Positions 1 through 11,792 of a DNA stretch of 64,000 bases are shown here, piece after piece. The notes beneath the pieces are model-generated. The model was not told where the DNA came from and searched no databases. It saw nothing but the letters and a program-made list of their open reading frames with translations. The DNA is from Shewanella sp. HN-41 (GTDB lineage Bacteria > Pseudomonadota > Gammaproteobacteria > Enterobacterales > Shewanellaceae): NCBI RefSeq assembly GCF_000217915.1, contig NZ_AFOZ01000014.1:310001-374000 (forward strand), given 5' to 3'. Every line of letters starts with the position of its first letter. The stretch's first letter is position 1. Position numbers and translations under genes: made by a program.

Positions 1-639
1 CACGGCATTTAATACATAACTGAATTTTTCAAGTGAGCCATCCACTCCCGCATTAAAGCGATAGCCAGCGCTGTCTTCAAACTTAACGGTACTGAATTTA
101 CTCGAGGCGCCAAGGTTAACCTGCGCTTTACTGTCGCCAGGTTTCTTGGTGATGTAGTTGATAATACCGCCGGCGGCTCCATTACCGTAGATTGAGGTCG
201 CGCCTTTAATCACTTCAATACGTTCAATGGCATTAACATCCACAGAGCGTATATCAAGCGAGCCATTACGCAGTGGTGTTGATTGCGGTACACCATCAAT
301 CAGTACTAGTGCCTTACGCCCGCGTAGCGTTTGCCCGGCATTACTCGAGGTACCTGAGGATGGCGCTAAACCAGGGACGCGTATTGTGAGAATATTCTGT
401 AGCTCAGAGCTGACCTTGAGATCTTGGTTAAGAGTGGCGTTATCAATTAAGGTAACTGAGGAGGGGACTTCATCAATGCGTTCCACGACGCGGCTCCCCG
501 TTATAATTAGGCGTTCAACGTTTGCTGGTGGTGTGACAGAGTCTACTGGTGAGGTGGCAAAGGCCATACCTGAAAATAACGCTGAACCAACTAAAGCATA
601 ACGTATTGAAGCAGCACATGGGGTGAGCGCGAGTCGCAT
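1..639 (-). CDS. TonB-dependent outer-membrane receptor, N-terminal part (runs off left edge)
   Basis: The reverse strand is open for 213 codons from the ATG at 637-639 to the window edge, so only the N-terminal part is present. It begins with a signal peptide (MRLALTPCAASIRYALVGSA, then a short hydrophobic stretch ending near ATS). A TonB-box-like segment and a plug domain follow: LIITGSRV, then LRGRKALVLIDGVPQ, then VDVNAIERIEVIKG and a GAAGGIINYITKKPGD motif. These are standard plug motifs of siderophore or heme-type receptors. The Fur-box-like palindrome upstream supports iron regulation. The substrate cannot be named because the barrel lies outside the window. Confidence 0.88.
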   Translation of the reverse strand, partial: MRLALTPCAASIRYALVGSALFSGMAFATSPVDSVTPPANVERLIITGSRVVERIDEVPSSVTLIDNATLNQDLKVSSELQNILTIRVPGLAPSSGTSSNAGQTLRGRKALVLIDGVPQSTPLRNGSLDIRSVDVNAIERIEVIKGATSIYGNGAAGGIINYITKKPGDSKAQVNLGASSKFSTVKFEDSAGYRFNAGVDGSLEKFSYVLNAV

Positions 640-722
640 AGTAAATCCTATTAAGTGAACACGAAATTAAGGCGTAGTATTGGGTCCTGCTAAAGACTGA
701 TATCAAACCTAAGACGCACGAA

Positions 723-737
723 TGATAATTATTATCG
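723..737. promoter_or_regulatory. Fur-box-like operator
   Basis: TGATAATTATTATCG matches the 7-1-7 Fur consensus (TGATAAT-N-ATTATCA) at 14 of 15 positions. It lies about 84 bp upstream of the TonB receptor start on the minus strand, where a Fur-repressed promoter would be expected. Assignment to that receptor rather than to the M48 gene on the other side is inferred from receptor biology. Confidence 0.72.
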
Positions 738-950
738 AATGGTTTTGCAGGTTATTTACATTTGTTAATTTTTATTGAAATAAATAGGTTTTCCCGTCAT
801 AGCGATGGTAAAAGTGGGCTTGAGTTACTGTTATGTGTGGCACAGACATAATTTGGCTTATTGATCCTATCTCAGTAAAATCTTTCCATTAGTTGAGCCC
901 GAGTAGGCTCAAGGATCTTCACACCCGTCATGGGATTTAAGGAGTGTCAC

Positions 951-1754
951 ATGAAATCAATGCGTTTAGGCATAGTGGCGTTCGTGCTCGGTTTATCGGC
1001 CTGCGCGACGACACAATCACCAACGGGGCGGGGGCAGACTTTGCTCTTTTCTGCGGCGCAGATGCAGCAGATGGGGGATACTTCCTTTGAGGAGATGAAA
1101 AAGCAACAAAAGGTGAGTAGCGATAAAAAGCTGACGCAATATGTGAATTGTGTTGCCAATCGTGTGACCGCAGTGCTGCCGGATCAAACCCAGCGCTGGG
1201 ATGTCGTCTTGTTTGACTCTGAACAAGTTAACGCCTTTGCACTGCCGGGTGGCCACATTGGTGTGTATAGCGGCTTACTCAAGGTCGCAAAAGGTCCCGA
1301 TCAACTTGCTACGGTATTAGGTCATGAAGTGGCACATGTGTTGGCACAACATGGTAACGAGCAGGTATCTCGCGGACAGTTAACGAACGTCGGCATGCAA
1401 ATAGCAGATGTGGCGCTGGGGGCGAGTGGCGTGTCTAATCGTGACTTATATATGTCGGCCTTGGGTCTAGGCGCTCAGGTCGGCGTTATTCTGCCCTTTG
1501 GCCGCGCCCAAGAGAGCGAGGCCGATGTGATGGGCTTGGAGTTAATGGCGCGTGCCGGATTCGACCCGGCGCAGAGCGTGGCGCTCTGGCAAAATATGTC
1601 AAAGGCGGGCGGTAGCCAAGGGCCTGAATTATTATCGACTCATCCATCGAACAGCAATCGCATCGCCCAACTTGAGCAGTTACAAGGGCAAATGCAGCCG
1701 CTTTATCAGGAGGCTAAGGCCAATATGAACAGCCAATGTGTGGTGCCTAAATAA
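951..1754 (+). CDS. M48-family metalloprotease, outer-membrane lipoprotein (LoiP/YcaL/BepA-like)
   Basis: The protein has 267 residues. An ATG 21 bases upstream at 930 is possible, but the ATG at 951 has AAGGAG at 939-944 and gives a clean lipoprotein signal, with lipobox LSAC and Cys18. The M48 zinc motif HEVAH is at about residues 125-129, with a downstream ESEAD as the likely third-ligand region near 190. Length and order fit the single-domain M48 lipoproteins LoiP and YcaL. BepA would add TPR repeats, which are absent. The likely role is periplasmic quality control of outer-membrane proteins. No operon partner is apparent. Confidence 0.88.
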   Translation: MKSMRLGIVAFVLGLSACATTQSPTGRGQTLLFSAAQMQQMGDTSFEEMKKQQKVSSDKKLTQYVNCVANRVTAVLPDQTQRWDVVLFDSEQVNAFALPGGHIGVYSGLLKVAKGPDQLATVLGHEVAHVLAQHGNEQVSRGQLTNVGMQIADVALGASGVSNRDLYMSALGLGAQVGVILPFGRAQESEADVMGLELMARAGFDPAQSVALWQNMSKAGGSQGPELLSTHPSNSNRIAQLEQLQGQMQPLYQEAKANMNSQCVVPK

Positions 1755-1950
1755 CGCTTAAATGCCGAGGGAAAAGTCATTCTGCCAAGTACAGCACTTA
1801 AGCCAGATTAGTCGCTGCTGGTGGATAAATACGCATTCAGAATAAGAAATTATTGCCAAAGTTAAATAAGCAGTCAGTTTATCGGCATAGCTCGCTGAAC
1901 TATGGTAAACTGGCGCGCAAAATTCCACTGATAATTGAGAGTCGTTAATT

Positions 1951-3454
<1,504 letters not shown>

Positions 3455-3460
3455 TTCATT

Positions 3461-3487
3461 AAAAACGCCAAATTGGCGTTTTTTTTT
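3461..3487 (+). terminator. Rho-independent terminator after dapB
   Basis: AAAAACGCC / GGCGTTTTT forms a 9-bp stem around AAATT and runs into a nine-T tract. It separates dapB from carA. Confidence 0.9.
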
Positions 3488-3636
3488 GCACCCAGTTACC
3501 AATGGGTGGACGGTTTAGCGTTTTTCCTGTAAACTCGCTGGAATTTGTCAAAATTTCGTAAATCAGCGGAAATTGGTATCTTAACATAACATAAAAACAT
3601 TATATTTCAGTGGCTTGGCTCTTTATGGAGGTCGCG

Positions 3637-4785
3637 TTGACAAAGTCTGCCTTACTCGTACTCGAAGATGGAACCGTATTCACTGGCACAGCGATTGGTG
3701 CCGATGGACTCTCTGTTGGTGAAGTGGTTTTTAACACTTCCATGACAGGATACCAAGAAATTTTAACTGATCCATCCTACTCACGCCAGATTGTAACTTT
3801 AACCTACCCACACATAGGCAACACTGGTACTAATAATGAAGATATTGAATCCAATGGGGTTCACGCCTGTGGTCTTATCATTCGCGATCTTCCGCTCATA
3901 GCAAGTAGTTTCCGTAACCAACAGACATTAAGCGATTATCTTAAAGCGAACAATGTCGTTGGCATAGCCGATATCGATACCCGCAAGTTAACTCGCATTC
4001 TGCGCGAAAAAGGTGCCCAAGCTGGTTGTATTATGGCGGGTGCTGACTTAGATGAAGCCAAAGCCCTTGCTGCTGCTAAAGCCTTCCCAGGTTTAAAAGG
4101 CATGGACTTAGCCAAAGAAGTTACCACAGATAAAGCCTATCAATGGCGTAAAGGCAGCTGGCGTTTAGTCGGTGGCTTACCCGCTGATACGCCAGTAGAA
4201 GAGCTTAAATACAAAGTGGTCGCCTACGATTACGGTATTAAGCAAAACATTCTGCGTATGCTAGTGGACCGTGGCTGCGACGTGACCGTAGTGCCGGCTA
4301 AAACTTCGGCCGCCGAAGTGTTAGCGATGAACCCTGACGGGGTGTTCCTCTCTAACGGCCCTGGCGATCCAGAGCCATGCGATTATGCCATTGAAGCGAT
4401 TCAACAAATCCTCAAGACAGAGGTGCCCATTTTCGGTATCTGTTTGGGCCACCAGTTACTGGCTCTAGCATCGGGCGCGAAAACCTTAAAGATGAAGTTT
4501 GGTCACCACGGTGCAAACCACCCAGTGAGCAATATTGAGAAAGGTAATGTGATGATCACCAGCCAAAACCACGGTTTTGCTGCCGATGAAACCACCTTGC
4601 CTGCCAATATTAAAGTGACCCATAAGTCGCTGTTCGATGGTTCATTGCAAGGTATCCATCGTACGGATAAACCTGCGTTTAGCTTCCAGGGTCACCCCGA
4701 AGCGAGCCCAGGCCCGACCGATGCAGCCCCGCTGTTCGATCACTTTATCGAGCTTATCGAAATATACCGTCAGAACGCCAAGTAG
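3637..4785 (+). CDS. carA: Carbamoyl-phosphate synthase small (glutaminase) subunit
   Basis: CarA hydrolyses glutamine and passes ammonia to CarB for carbamoyl phosphate, the precursor of arginine and pyrimidines. The start is taken as TTG at 3637, with GGAGG five bases upstream. It gives 382 aa, exactly the E. coli length, and puts the class I amidotransferase nucleophile (FGICLGHQ) at Cys269 as in E. coli. The triad His/Glu lie in GHPEASPGP. The earlier in-frame start at 3610 lacks support. The 149 bp in front hold a small hairpin at 3489-3508 and no clean ARG box that I could recognise. Confidence 0.95.
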   Translation: MTKSALLVLEDGTVFTGTAIGADGLSVGEVVFNTSMTGYQEILTDPSYSRQIVTLTYPHIGNTGTNNEDIESNGVHACGLIIRDLPLIASSFRNQQTLSDYLKANNVVGIADIDTRKLTRILREKGAQAGCIMAGADLDEAKALAAAKAFPGLKGMDLAKEVTTDKAYQWRKGSWRLVGGLPADTPVEELKYKVVAYDYGIKQNILRMLVDRGCDVTVVPAKTSAAEVLAMNPDGVFLSNGPGDPEPCDYAIEAIQQILKTEVPIFGICLGHQLLALASGAKTLKMKFGHHGANHPVSNIEKGNVMITSQNHGFAADETTLPANIKVTHKSLFDGSLQGIHRTDKPAFSFQGHPEASPGPTDAAPLFDHFIELIEIYRQNAK

Positions 4786-4812
4786 TACGCTAGCTAGGAG
4801 AAGAGAAGAGCA

Positions 4813-7800
4813 ATGCCAAAACGTACAGATATAAAGAGTATTCTTATCCTAGGCGCCGGTCCGATTGTTATTGGTCAGGCATGTGAGTTTGATTATTCAG
4901 GCGCACAGGCGTGTAAAGCGCTGCGTGAAGAAGGTTACCGTGTCATTCTAGTGAACTCTAACCCAGCCACCATTATGACCGACCCAGAAATGGCCGATGC
5001 GACTTATATCGAGCCAATTCACTGGGAAGTGGTGCGTAACATTATCGCTAAGGAACGTCCCGATGCGATTCTGCCGACCATGGGTGGTCAAACCGCACTG
5101 AACTGCGCCCTAGAGTTAGAGGCTAAAGGCGTACTGGCGGAATTTAATGTCGAGATGATTGGCGCAACCGCCGATGCCATCGACAAGGCAGAAGATCGCA
5201 GCCGTTTTGACCAAGCGATGAAACGTATTGGTTTAGAGTGTCCACGTGCGGGCATCGCCCACAGTATGGAAGAAGCCTATGGTGTACTCGACCAAGTGGG
5301 TTTCCCTTGTATTATTCGTCCATCATTCACTATGGGTGGCTCGGGTGGCGGTATCGCCTATAACAAGGAAGAATTCGAAGAGATTTGTTCCCAGGGCCTC
5401 GACTTATCGCCAACGAAAGAGCTGCTTATTGATGAAAGCTTAATCGGTTGGAAAGAGTACGAGATGGAAGTGGTCCGTGATCGTAACGACAACTGCATCA
5501 TCGTCTGCTCTATCGAAAACTTCGATCCTATGGGCGTGCATACCGGTGACTCTATTACCGTTGCGCCAGCTCAAACCCTGACCGACAAAGAATACCAATT
5601 GATGCGCAATGCCTCTATGGCGGTACTGCGTGAGATTGGGGTTGAGACAGGTGGTTCAAACGTACAGTTTGGTATTAATCCGAAAGATGGCCGTATGGTG
5701 ATCATCGAGATGAACCCAAGGGTATCGCGCTCATCGGCATTAGCATCGAAGGCAACGGGTTTCCCAATTGCGAAAATCGCCGCTAAGTTAGCCGTAGGTT
5801 TCACCCTCGATGAGCTGATGAACGACATCACAGGTGGCCGTACGCCTGCGTCATTCGAGCCAGCAATTGACTACGTTGTGACTAAAGTGCCTCGTTTTAA
5901 CTTTGAAAAGTTTGCGGGTTCTAACGATCGTTTAACCACACAGATGAAGTCTGTGGGTGAAGTGATGGCAATTGGCCGTACTTTCCAAGAGTCACTGCAA
6001 AAGGCCTTACGTGGTTTAGAAGTGAGTCGCCATGGTTTAGACCCTATCACAGATATGACTAAGCCAGAGGCTATGTCACGTATTCGCCTCGAGCTGAAAG
6101 AGCCCGGCTGTGACCGCATTTGGTACATTGCCGATGCGATGCGCGTTGGTCTAAGCCTAGATGAGATCTTCCGTCTGACCAATATCGACCCTTGGTTCTT
6201 GGTACAAATCGAAGAGCTTGTTCAGCTAGAAGGTCAAGTTGCCGAAGCAGGCCTTGCGGGCTTAAATGAAGATTTACTGCGTAAGCTGAAGCGTAAAGGC
6301 TTTGCCGATGCGCGTCTGGCCGATGTATTAGGCGTGAGCGAAGCCGAAGTGCGTAAGCTGCGTGACCGCTTCAATCTGCACCCTGTCTACAAGCGCGTGG
6401 ATACCTGTGCGGCCGAGTTTGCGACAGATACGGCTTATATGTACTCGACCTACGAGGAAGAGTGTGAAGCCAACCCTTCAAACCGTGACAAAATCATGGT
6501 GTTAGGTGGTGGACCAAACCGTATCGGCCAAGGCATAGAGTTCGACTATTGCTGTGTACACGCGGCGTTAGCGCTACGTGAAGACGGTTATGAAACCATT
6601 ATGGTGAACTGTAACCCTGAAACCGTTTCAACCGACTACGATACTTCAGACCGTCTGTACTTCGAGCCAGTCACACTGGAAGATGTATTAGAAATCGTCC
6701 GTATCGAGAAGCCAAAGGGCGTTATCGTGCAATACGGTGGCCAAACGCCACTGAAATTGGCTCGCGCCCTTGAGGCGGCTGGTGTGCCAATCATTGGTAC
6801 TAGCCCTGATGCGATTGACCGAGCGGAAGACCGTGAACGTTTCCAACAGGCAATCCAACGTCTAGAGATGAAACAGCCTGAAAACGATACAGTCACTACC
6901 GTTGAAGGTGCGGTGATTGCCGCCGAGCGTATCGGTTATCCACTGGTGGTGCGGCCATCCTATGTATTGGGCGGGCGCGCGATGGAAATCGTGTACGACC
7001 AACAGGATTTACTGCGCTACTTTAGCGAAGCCGTGAGCGTATCGAACGCCTCACCAGTACTGCTCGATCACTTCTTGGATGATGCCATCGAAGTGGATAT
7101 CGATGCCGTGTGCGACGGTGAAACTGTGGTGATCGGCGCCATTATGGAGCATATCGAGCAGGCGGGTGTTCACTCGGGTGACTCTGGTTGCTCACTGCCA
7201 CCGTACACGCTAAGCCAAGAAATCCAAGACCGTATGCGCGTGCAAGTGGGTAAATTGGCGATGGAACTCGGTGTTATCGGTCTGATGAACGTACAGTTTG
7301 CCGTGAAAGATAACGAAATCTACATGATTGAAGTTAACCCACGTGCAGCCCGTACCGTGCCATTCGTGTCCAAAGCGACGGGCGTGCCTTTAGCTAAGAT
7401 TGCCGCGCGTGTGATGGCGGGTCAAAGCTTGAAGTCGCAAAACTTCACTAAAGAAGTGATCCCACCTTTCTACTCAGTGAAAGAAGTGGTGTTGCCCTTT
7501 AACAAGTTCCCTGGTGTTGACCCACTGTTAGGCCCAGAAATGCGCTCTACCGGTGAAGTGATGGGTGTGGGCGATACCTTCGCCGAAGCCTATGCCAAGG
7601 CACAGTTAGGGGCAACTTCTGAGGTGCCTAAGTCGGGTCGTGCATTATTGTCTGTGCGTAACAGCGATAAGAAACGTGTTGCCGATTTAGCGGCTAAGTT
7701 AATTGAGCTCGGTTACCAAATCGACGCCACCCACGGTACTGCGGTTATCCTAGGCGAAGCGGGTATCAACCCACGTCTAGTAAACAAGGTGCATGAAGGT

Positions 7801-8037
7801 CGTCCACACATTCTCGATCGCATCAAGAATGGTGAATACACTTATATTGTGAACACCACCGAAGGTCGCCAAGCGATTGAAGATTCTCGTCAATTGCGCC
7901 GCGGTGCACTGCGTTACAAAGTGAACTACACCACGACCATGAACGCCGCATTCGCCACTTGTATGGCCCATGCTGCCGATGATCGTACCAATGTGACTTC
8001 GGTACAAGAACTGCATCAGCGCGTGCTGGCTAAATAA
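4813..8037 (+). CDS. carB: Carbamoyl-phosphate synthase large subunit
   Basis: The 1074-residue protein has the usual duplicated ATP-grasp architecture (E. coli 1073). The first half begins [20 protein letters not shown] and the second repeats it as [19 protein letters not shown] near residue 560. Both halves carry the [10 protein letters not shown] / [12 protein letters not shown] motifs and ATP-grasp ligands ([16 protein letters not shown] and [16 protein letters not shown]). The C-terminal ~130 residues are the allosteric MGS-like domain. It starts 27 bp after carA with GGAGAAGAGAAG in front, so the two are co-transcribed. Confidence 0.97.
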   Translation: MPKRTDIKSILILGAGPIVIGQACEFDYSGAQACKALREEGYRVILVNSNPATIMTDPEMADATYIEPIHWEVVRNIIAKERPDAILPTMGGQTALNCALELEAKGVLAEFNVEMIGATADAIDKAEDRSRFDQAMKRIGLECPRAGIAHSMEEAYGVLDQVGFPCIIRPSFTMGGSGGGIAYNKEEFEEICSQGLDLSPTKELLIDESLIGWKEYEMEVVRDRNDNCIIVCSIENFDPMGVHTGDSITVAPAQTLTDKEYQLMRNASMAVLREIGVETGGSNVQFGINPKDGRMVIIEMNPRVSRSSALASKATGFPIAKIAAKLAVGFTLDELMNDITGGRTPASFEPAIDYVVTKVPRFNFEKFAGSNDRLTTQMKSVGEVMAIGRTFQESLQKALRGLEVSRHGLDPITDMTKPEAMSRIRLELKEPGCDRIWYIADAMRVGLSLDEIFRLTNIDPWFLVQIEELVQLEGQVAEAGLAGLNEDLLRKLKRKGFADARLADVLGVSEAEVRKLRDRFNLHPVYKRVDTCAAEFATDTAYMYSTYEEECEANPSNRDKIMVLGGGPNRIGQGIEFDYCCVHAALALREDGYETIMVNCNPETVSTDYDTSDRLYFEPVTLEDVLEIVRIEKPKGVIVQYGGQTPLKLARALEAAGVPIIGTSPDAIDRAEDRERFQQAIQRLEMKQPENDTVTTVEGAVIAAERIGYPLVVRPSYVLGGRAMEIVYDQQDLLRYFSEAVSVSNASPVLLDHFLDDAIEVDIDAVCDGETVVIGAIMEHIEQAGVHSGDSGCSLPPYTLSQEIQDRMRVQVGKLAMELGVIGLMNVQFAVKDNEIYMIEVNPRAARTVPFVSKATGVPLAKIAARVMAGQSLKSQNFTKEVIPPFYSVKEVVLPFNKFPGVDPLLGPEMRSTGEVMGVGDTFAEAYAKAQLGATSEVPKSGRALLSVRNSDKKRVADLAAKLIELGYQIDATHGTAVILGEAGINPRLVNKVHEGRPHILDRIKNGEYTYIVNTTEGRQAIEDSRQLRRGALRYKVNYTTTMNAAFATCMAHAADDRTNVTSVQELHQRVLAK

Positions 8038-8058
8038 GTCAGACTGTTAATGCACGTC

Positions 8059-8096
8059 AATAAGGCCGTATAACTTAGGTTATACGGCCTTATTGT
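8059..8096 (+). terminator. Terminator after carB
   Basis: A 16-bp perfect stem (AATAAGGCCGTATAAC / GTTATACGGCCTTATT) with a TTAG loop and a weak T-rich tail. The stem is symmetrical and could also act on the opposite strand. Confidence 0.85.
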
Positions 8097-8125
8097 TTGT
8101 CATTGTTGCTAATATCTGGAACCTT

Positions 8126-8857
8126 ATGCCCCTTACCTATGATCCCCATGTGAGAGTCGATACTTTTATTGCACCGCCCTGTGAGGGACAGATTAAGATC
8201 CTTTACCAAGATAGTGATATTTTACTGATAGATAAACCGAGCGGCTTATTGAGTCTGTCGGGGAAGAATCCGCTGAATCTTGATTCGGTGCATCATCGCT
8301 TAGTGCAGGATTTTCCGAGTGCAACCTTAGTGCACAGACTCGATTTTGGTACTTCGGGTATCATGCTAGTGGCGCGCAGTAAAATCGTTAACGGCTTGTT
8401 GACCAAACAGTTTCAGGCTCGCACTGTCCAAAAGTGTTACACCGCTTTGCTCCATGGGCATTTAACCTATGATAGTGGCGTCATTAATCTGCCGATCGCT
8501 AAGGATAGTGACAACTTCCCGCTGCAGAAAATTTGTCACAGCACAGGTAAACCTGCGATCAGCGAATATCGCGTGCTGGAACGATTAGCCGAACCTTTTG
8601 CTACGCGGGTCGAATTCACCCCAGTCTCCGGTCGCACCCATCAACTTAGGCTCCACAGTCAGCAATTGGGCCACTCGATACTGGGGTGCGATCTTTATGG
8701 TGGTGTGGGAGAGAGGAGGACTGACACAGTTGATGCACATGATGAGATCTCTAAGACTAAGTGTCATCCCAGATTGATGCTGCATGCGACCCGCTTAGCC
8801 TTCGATCATCCTATAACGGGCGAGCGTATCGACTGGATTTGCGAGAGCCCTTTCTAA
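8126..8857 (+). CDS. RluA-family pseudouridine synthase
   Basis: The 243-residue protein isomerises uridine to pseudouridine in rRNA and/or tRNA. The family signature HRLDFGTSGIMLVARS is present, with catalytic Asp73. Upstream are the LIDKPSGLLSLSGK motif and downstream the GRTHQLRLHSQQLGHSILGC motif. No S4 domain is present, as in RluA itself (219 aa) and unlike RluC/RluD. The ATG at 8126 is preferred over 8093, which lies inside the carB terminator. The exact target (23S 746 / tRNA 32 or another) cannot be decided from sequence alone. Confidence 0.88.
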   Translation: MPLTYDPHVRVDTFIAPPCEGQIKILYQDSDILLIDKPSGLLSLSGKNPLNLDSVHHRLVQDFPSATLVHRLDFGTSGIMLVARSKIVNGLLTKQFQARTVQKCYTALLHGHLTYDSGVINLPIAKDSDNFPLQKICHSTGKPAISEYRVLERLAEPFATRVEFTPVSGRTHQLRLHSQQLGHSILGCDLYGGVGERRTDTVDAHDEISKTKCHPRLMLHATRLAFDHPITGERIDWICESPF

Positions 8858-8886
8858 GAGCTGTCGATGGACCTAACAGATTCGAT

Positions 8887-9660
8887 TTAGTTGCCAAGCC
8901 CGATTCGCTCGGTTTGCATCGGCGGAACATCCTTGGGGAGCCAAGCGTGGTAAATTGCTTTGAAGGTGCCGTCCGCTTTTATTGCAGCGAGACTGGTTTT
9001 CCATTGTTCGATCACGTCATTGGGCGTGCCCTTTGAAAAAGCAATATACAGATGATTGGCGCTGATGGTATAGAGGGACTCGACCTCATCGATACTGGCG
9101 CCCGCATCGGCAAGAATGCTCGGCGCGGTGAGATTGGCATTACACCAAAGATCGATACGGTGTTTCATCAATTGCTTTGCGCTCAATAATGGGGTCGATG
9201 AGGCGGCAAGATTGCTAAAACCATGCTCAATGAGCAATTGTTCCTCCACTGAGGCACGATAGACGCCAATCGCCATAGCTGTTTTAGCATCATCTAGGGT
9301 GGTGATTTTTATGCCGCTATTTTTTAAGGCATAAAAATTGGTCGTGCCGACGGCAACTGGCCCTATCATAGTAAACATCTGCTCCCTTTCGGCCGTACGC
9401 GTCATAGTAAACAGCACTGTATTGGGTTGTTCGGTTAGCATTTTCCAGCCCCGAGCCCAAGGTACGACCCTGATAGGATCTGAGTTTTTGATGCGCTGTT
9501 GAATTTCTTCTACGACCTGCACCGCTAAACCAGCGGGTTTACCCTCAATGGAAAAACTGATCGGCGACCATTCTTCGGTATAGATGTTTAGCGGCTGTGC
9601 ACCTAGGGGAAAGGTGCTGCAGAGAAAAATAGTGAGCAAAGTGCCTGTGACAAATTTCAT
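8887..9660 (-). CDS. Periplasmic family-3 solute-binding protein (SBP_bac_3 type)
   Basis: The 257-residue protein has a signal peptide (MKFVTGTLLTIFLCSTFPLG, cleavage near AQP). It then shows the family-3 pattern: an N-terminal lobe starting LNIYTEEWSPISF, the PWARGWKML segment and TMTRTAEREQMF, typical of orphan amino-acid-binding-like proteins in Shewanella and Vibrio. AGGG precedes the ATG by six bases. No ABC permease or ATPase is nearby, so it may be an orphan sensor or binding protein. The ligand is unknown. Confidence 0.82.
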   Translation of the reverse strand: MKFVTGTLLTIFLCSTFPLGAQPLNIYTEEWSPISFSIEGKPAGLAVQVVEEIQQRIKNSDPIRVVPWARGWKMLTEQPNTVLFTMTRTAEREQMFTMIGPVAVGTTNFYALKNSGIKITTLDDAKTAMAIGVYRASVEEQLLIEHGFSNLAASSTPLLSAKQLMKHRIDLWCNANLTAPSILADAGASIDEVESLYTISANHLYIAFSKGTPNDVIEQWKTSLAAIKADGTFKAIYHAWLPKDVPPMQTERIGLGN

Positions 9661-9856
9661 TAATAACCCTAAAAATTAGAATGTTATAATTGAGTCTCAC
9701 GGCTTGCTCTAACGCTATTAAAGATGAGATGCCTTCGGCTAGCAAGTAGGGCTTTGCTTATTTTTGTAAATTGAAATTATGGATTGGGTTTATACCCACC
9801 GAAAGCGCAGATATCTCGCTCTTCGGTGGGGGACTGGGGTTGAGAAACTGAGGTAT

Positions 9857-10945
9857 TTAGACCCGATACACATCACGCATAAGATTATCTAGGCAATAGA
9901 CAACGCGCATACTGGCATCTTCCATTAAATGCAGTTGTTTAACCATCTCAGGCAGATGACCTTTTTGCCTTGCATTGAGCGCCGCTTTACCCGCCTCGTG
10001 CACTGCCTTATGTGGTACATCTAAGGCCTTGAAGTTACTCAAATGCTGGTAATGTTCAGCCCCAAATCCTTTGAAATACCATTGCCCTAAGCGACACTCA
10101 GTATGCGAGTTTATATCGTGGTTATGTTTTGGTTTTTCAATCAGTTGGTATATGTTGCTCTTCCAAACTGCATGGTCCAGTTTAGTGGTATTTAAGAAAG
10201 AGGCTGTGGCGGCGTTATGGATAACCTGTTGCATTTTTTTAGAGCGCTGTAATACGTCTTCAACCACTTGGCCTATCTGGGTCGATGATGAGGCGACATC
10301 CATGGCACTGCTCTGATTATTATGAACAATCTCTTTAATACTCGCCGCTTGAGTGACGATTTGTTTCACCAGTTTTTCAATTTGGCTGCTGGCTTCATGG
10401 GCTTTGCTGGCCAGTTGGCGCACTTCATCTGCGACTACGGCAAAGCCCCGTCCCGCTTCGCCAGCTCGGGCGGCTTCGATGGCGGCATTCAATGCTAGAA
10501 GGTTAGTTTGTTCTGAAATCCCTTGAATTGCCGCGACAAATTGATTGATCGATGAGGTTGTTGTATCTAACTCGGTCACGGCTTTCATACTGCCCATGGC
10601 CTGCTCATTAATATAAGTCGCCCTGCTGCCTAAATTCACGATAGCGACACGGGTCTGATCGAAAATCTTATCGAGTTCTGACAGTTCTTCTTGTTCGGCG
10701 GTGAGTAATTCAGCACTGTTGGCTAGGCCATCGCGCACTGTATGTAGCATCTCCCCCCCTTGGTTTTGGCAGGCAATCACTTCATTAAAGAGATCGGTAT
10801 TTTGGCGTGATTGCTGTTGCATGGTTTCGTTTTCACGCACCATAGCTTTGAGTTCATCAATTTCGATTTGATATCTATGCTGCTGCTCGGCGAGTTGTTG
10901 CTTGAGTCTATTATTTTCCGTGTTGAGCTTGGAATTAAACCACAT
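9857..10945 (-). CDS. Soluble methyl-accepting chemotaxis protein with C-terminal CZB domain
   Basis: The 362-residue protein has no transmembrane segment, so it is a cytoplasmic chemoreceptor. An N-terminal coiled coil ([19 protein letters not shown]) leads to the MCP signalling domain. The conserved hairpin tip is seen in [16 protein letters not shown] and [15 protein letters not shown] at about residues 150-185. Residues ~255-350 form a chemoreceptor zinc-binding (CZB) domain: an early His ([11 protein letters not shown]), [12 protein letters not shown] and a later HKAVHEAG. In this family the His/Cys cluster binds zinc and can sense zinc or hypochlorous acid. The gene stands alone between short intergenic regions. 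Confidence 0.9.
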   Translation of the reverse strand: MWFNSKLNTENNRLKQQLAEQQHRYQIEIDELKAMVRENETMQQQSRQNTDLFNEVIACQNQGGEMLHTVRDGLANSAELLTAEQEELSELDKIFDQTRVAIVNLGSRATYINEQAMGSMKAVTELDTTTSSINQFVAAIQGISEQTNLLALNAAIEAARAGEAGRGFAVVADEVRQLASKAHEASSQIEKLVKQIVTQAASIKEIVHNNQSSAMDVASSSTQIGQVVEDVLQRSKKMQQVIHNAATASFLNTTKLDHAVWKSNIYQLIEKPKHNHDINSHTECRLGQWYFKGFGAEHYQHLSNFKALDVPHKAVHEAGKAALNARQKGHLPEMVKQLHLMEDASMRVVYCLDNLMRDVYRV

Positions 10946-11182
10946 AAAAACCTCTAAACCTTTGTTAGTATCGTAATGGCTACTGCTTGTTGAATGGCTG
11001 TGGATTTACGAATGTTAAGGATAGGTAAAAATTAATCTTGCTACCGAAATATTACGCGATCCCTAGGGTTTATTCTTATATTTTTTGTGGTTACTAGTCG
11101 ATTTAGCCGAGGGCAAAGTGAGACCCTAGTGTTGATGGGAAGCACGGCTAAGGCAATCGGCAGTGTTCCCCATTGATATTAT

Positions 11183-11773
11183 CTAAGGCATTGGTAAATC
11201 GAGCACTAGGGTTGCAATGCTAAAGTAAACCAACACACCAATGATATCGGCGATGGAGGTGATCAGTGGCGCACTCGCCGCAGCAGGATCCATCTTTAAT
11301 TTGCTCAGCAGGAAGGGCAGTGACATACCAATCAAGCTGCCAATAATCACCACAATTTGCATCGTGAGCGCCACAACCAATGCGATTTCAGGCCCCCCGC
11401 GCCAAAATCCTAGCAAGGACACGGCCGCAGCCATGCTGGCGCCCAGTAAACCCGCCACCAGTAACTCCCGGCTGAACATAGATAGCCAGTCCTTGATTTT
11501 AACTTCCTCCGTGGCTAAACCGCGGACCATTAAGGTGGCCGATTGTGAGCCCGCATTACCGCCGCTATCGATCAGTAGCGGCAGGAAGAAGACCAAGGAC
11601 ACATAACTGGCGATGGTATCTTCGAAAAAGGCGATACTTGCCCCAGAGAAGATATTGCCAAAGACCAAAATCACCAACCAAACTACACGCTTACGATAGA
11701 GTAAGCCAATACTAGCGGTCCTAAGATTATGGATGATTTGTTTAGTGTTGTTTGTGCTGTTATTCATGTTCAT
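11183..11773 (-). CDS. Stand-alone MgtE-type membrane domain (divalent cation transport)
   Basis: The 196-residue protein consists of a short polar N-terminus and about five membrane segments. It carries the SLC41/MgtE membrane-domain signature DSGGNAGSQSATLMVRGLA near residues 66-84. Full MgtE has about 450 aa with N and CBS regulatory domains; here only the pore domain remains. The family conducts Mg2+ (sometimes Co2+ or other divalents) as dimers. It begins 19 bp after the stop of the upstream gene, with GAGAGAATGAACT before the ATG, so the two form an operon. Without the cytosolic gate, control may lie at expression level, which fits the long leader upstream of the operon. Confidence 0.85.
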   Translation of the reverse strand: MNMNNSTNNTKQIIHNLRTASIGLLYRKRVVWLVILVFGNIFSGASIAFFEDTIASYVSLVFFLPLLIDSGGNAGSQSATLMVRGLATEEVKIKDWLSMFSRELLVAGLLGASMAAAVSLLGFWRGGPEIALVVALTMQIVVIIGSLIGMSLPFLLSKLKMDPAAASAPLITSIADIIGVLVYFSIATLVLDLPMP

Positions 11774-11792
11774 AGTTCATTCTCTCAACGAT

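Noticed and set aside
3488..3636. Arginine operator (ARG boxes) before carA
   Set aside because: AT-rich stretches are present, but no pair of 18-bp ARG-like palindromes could be recognised.
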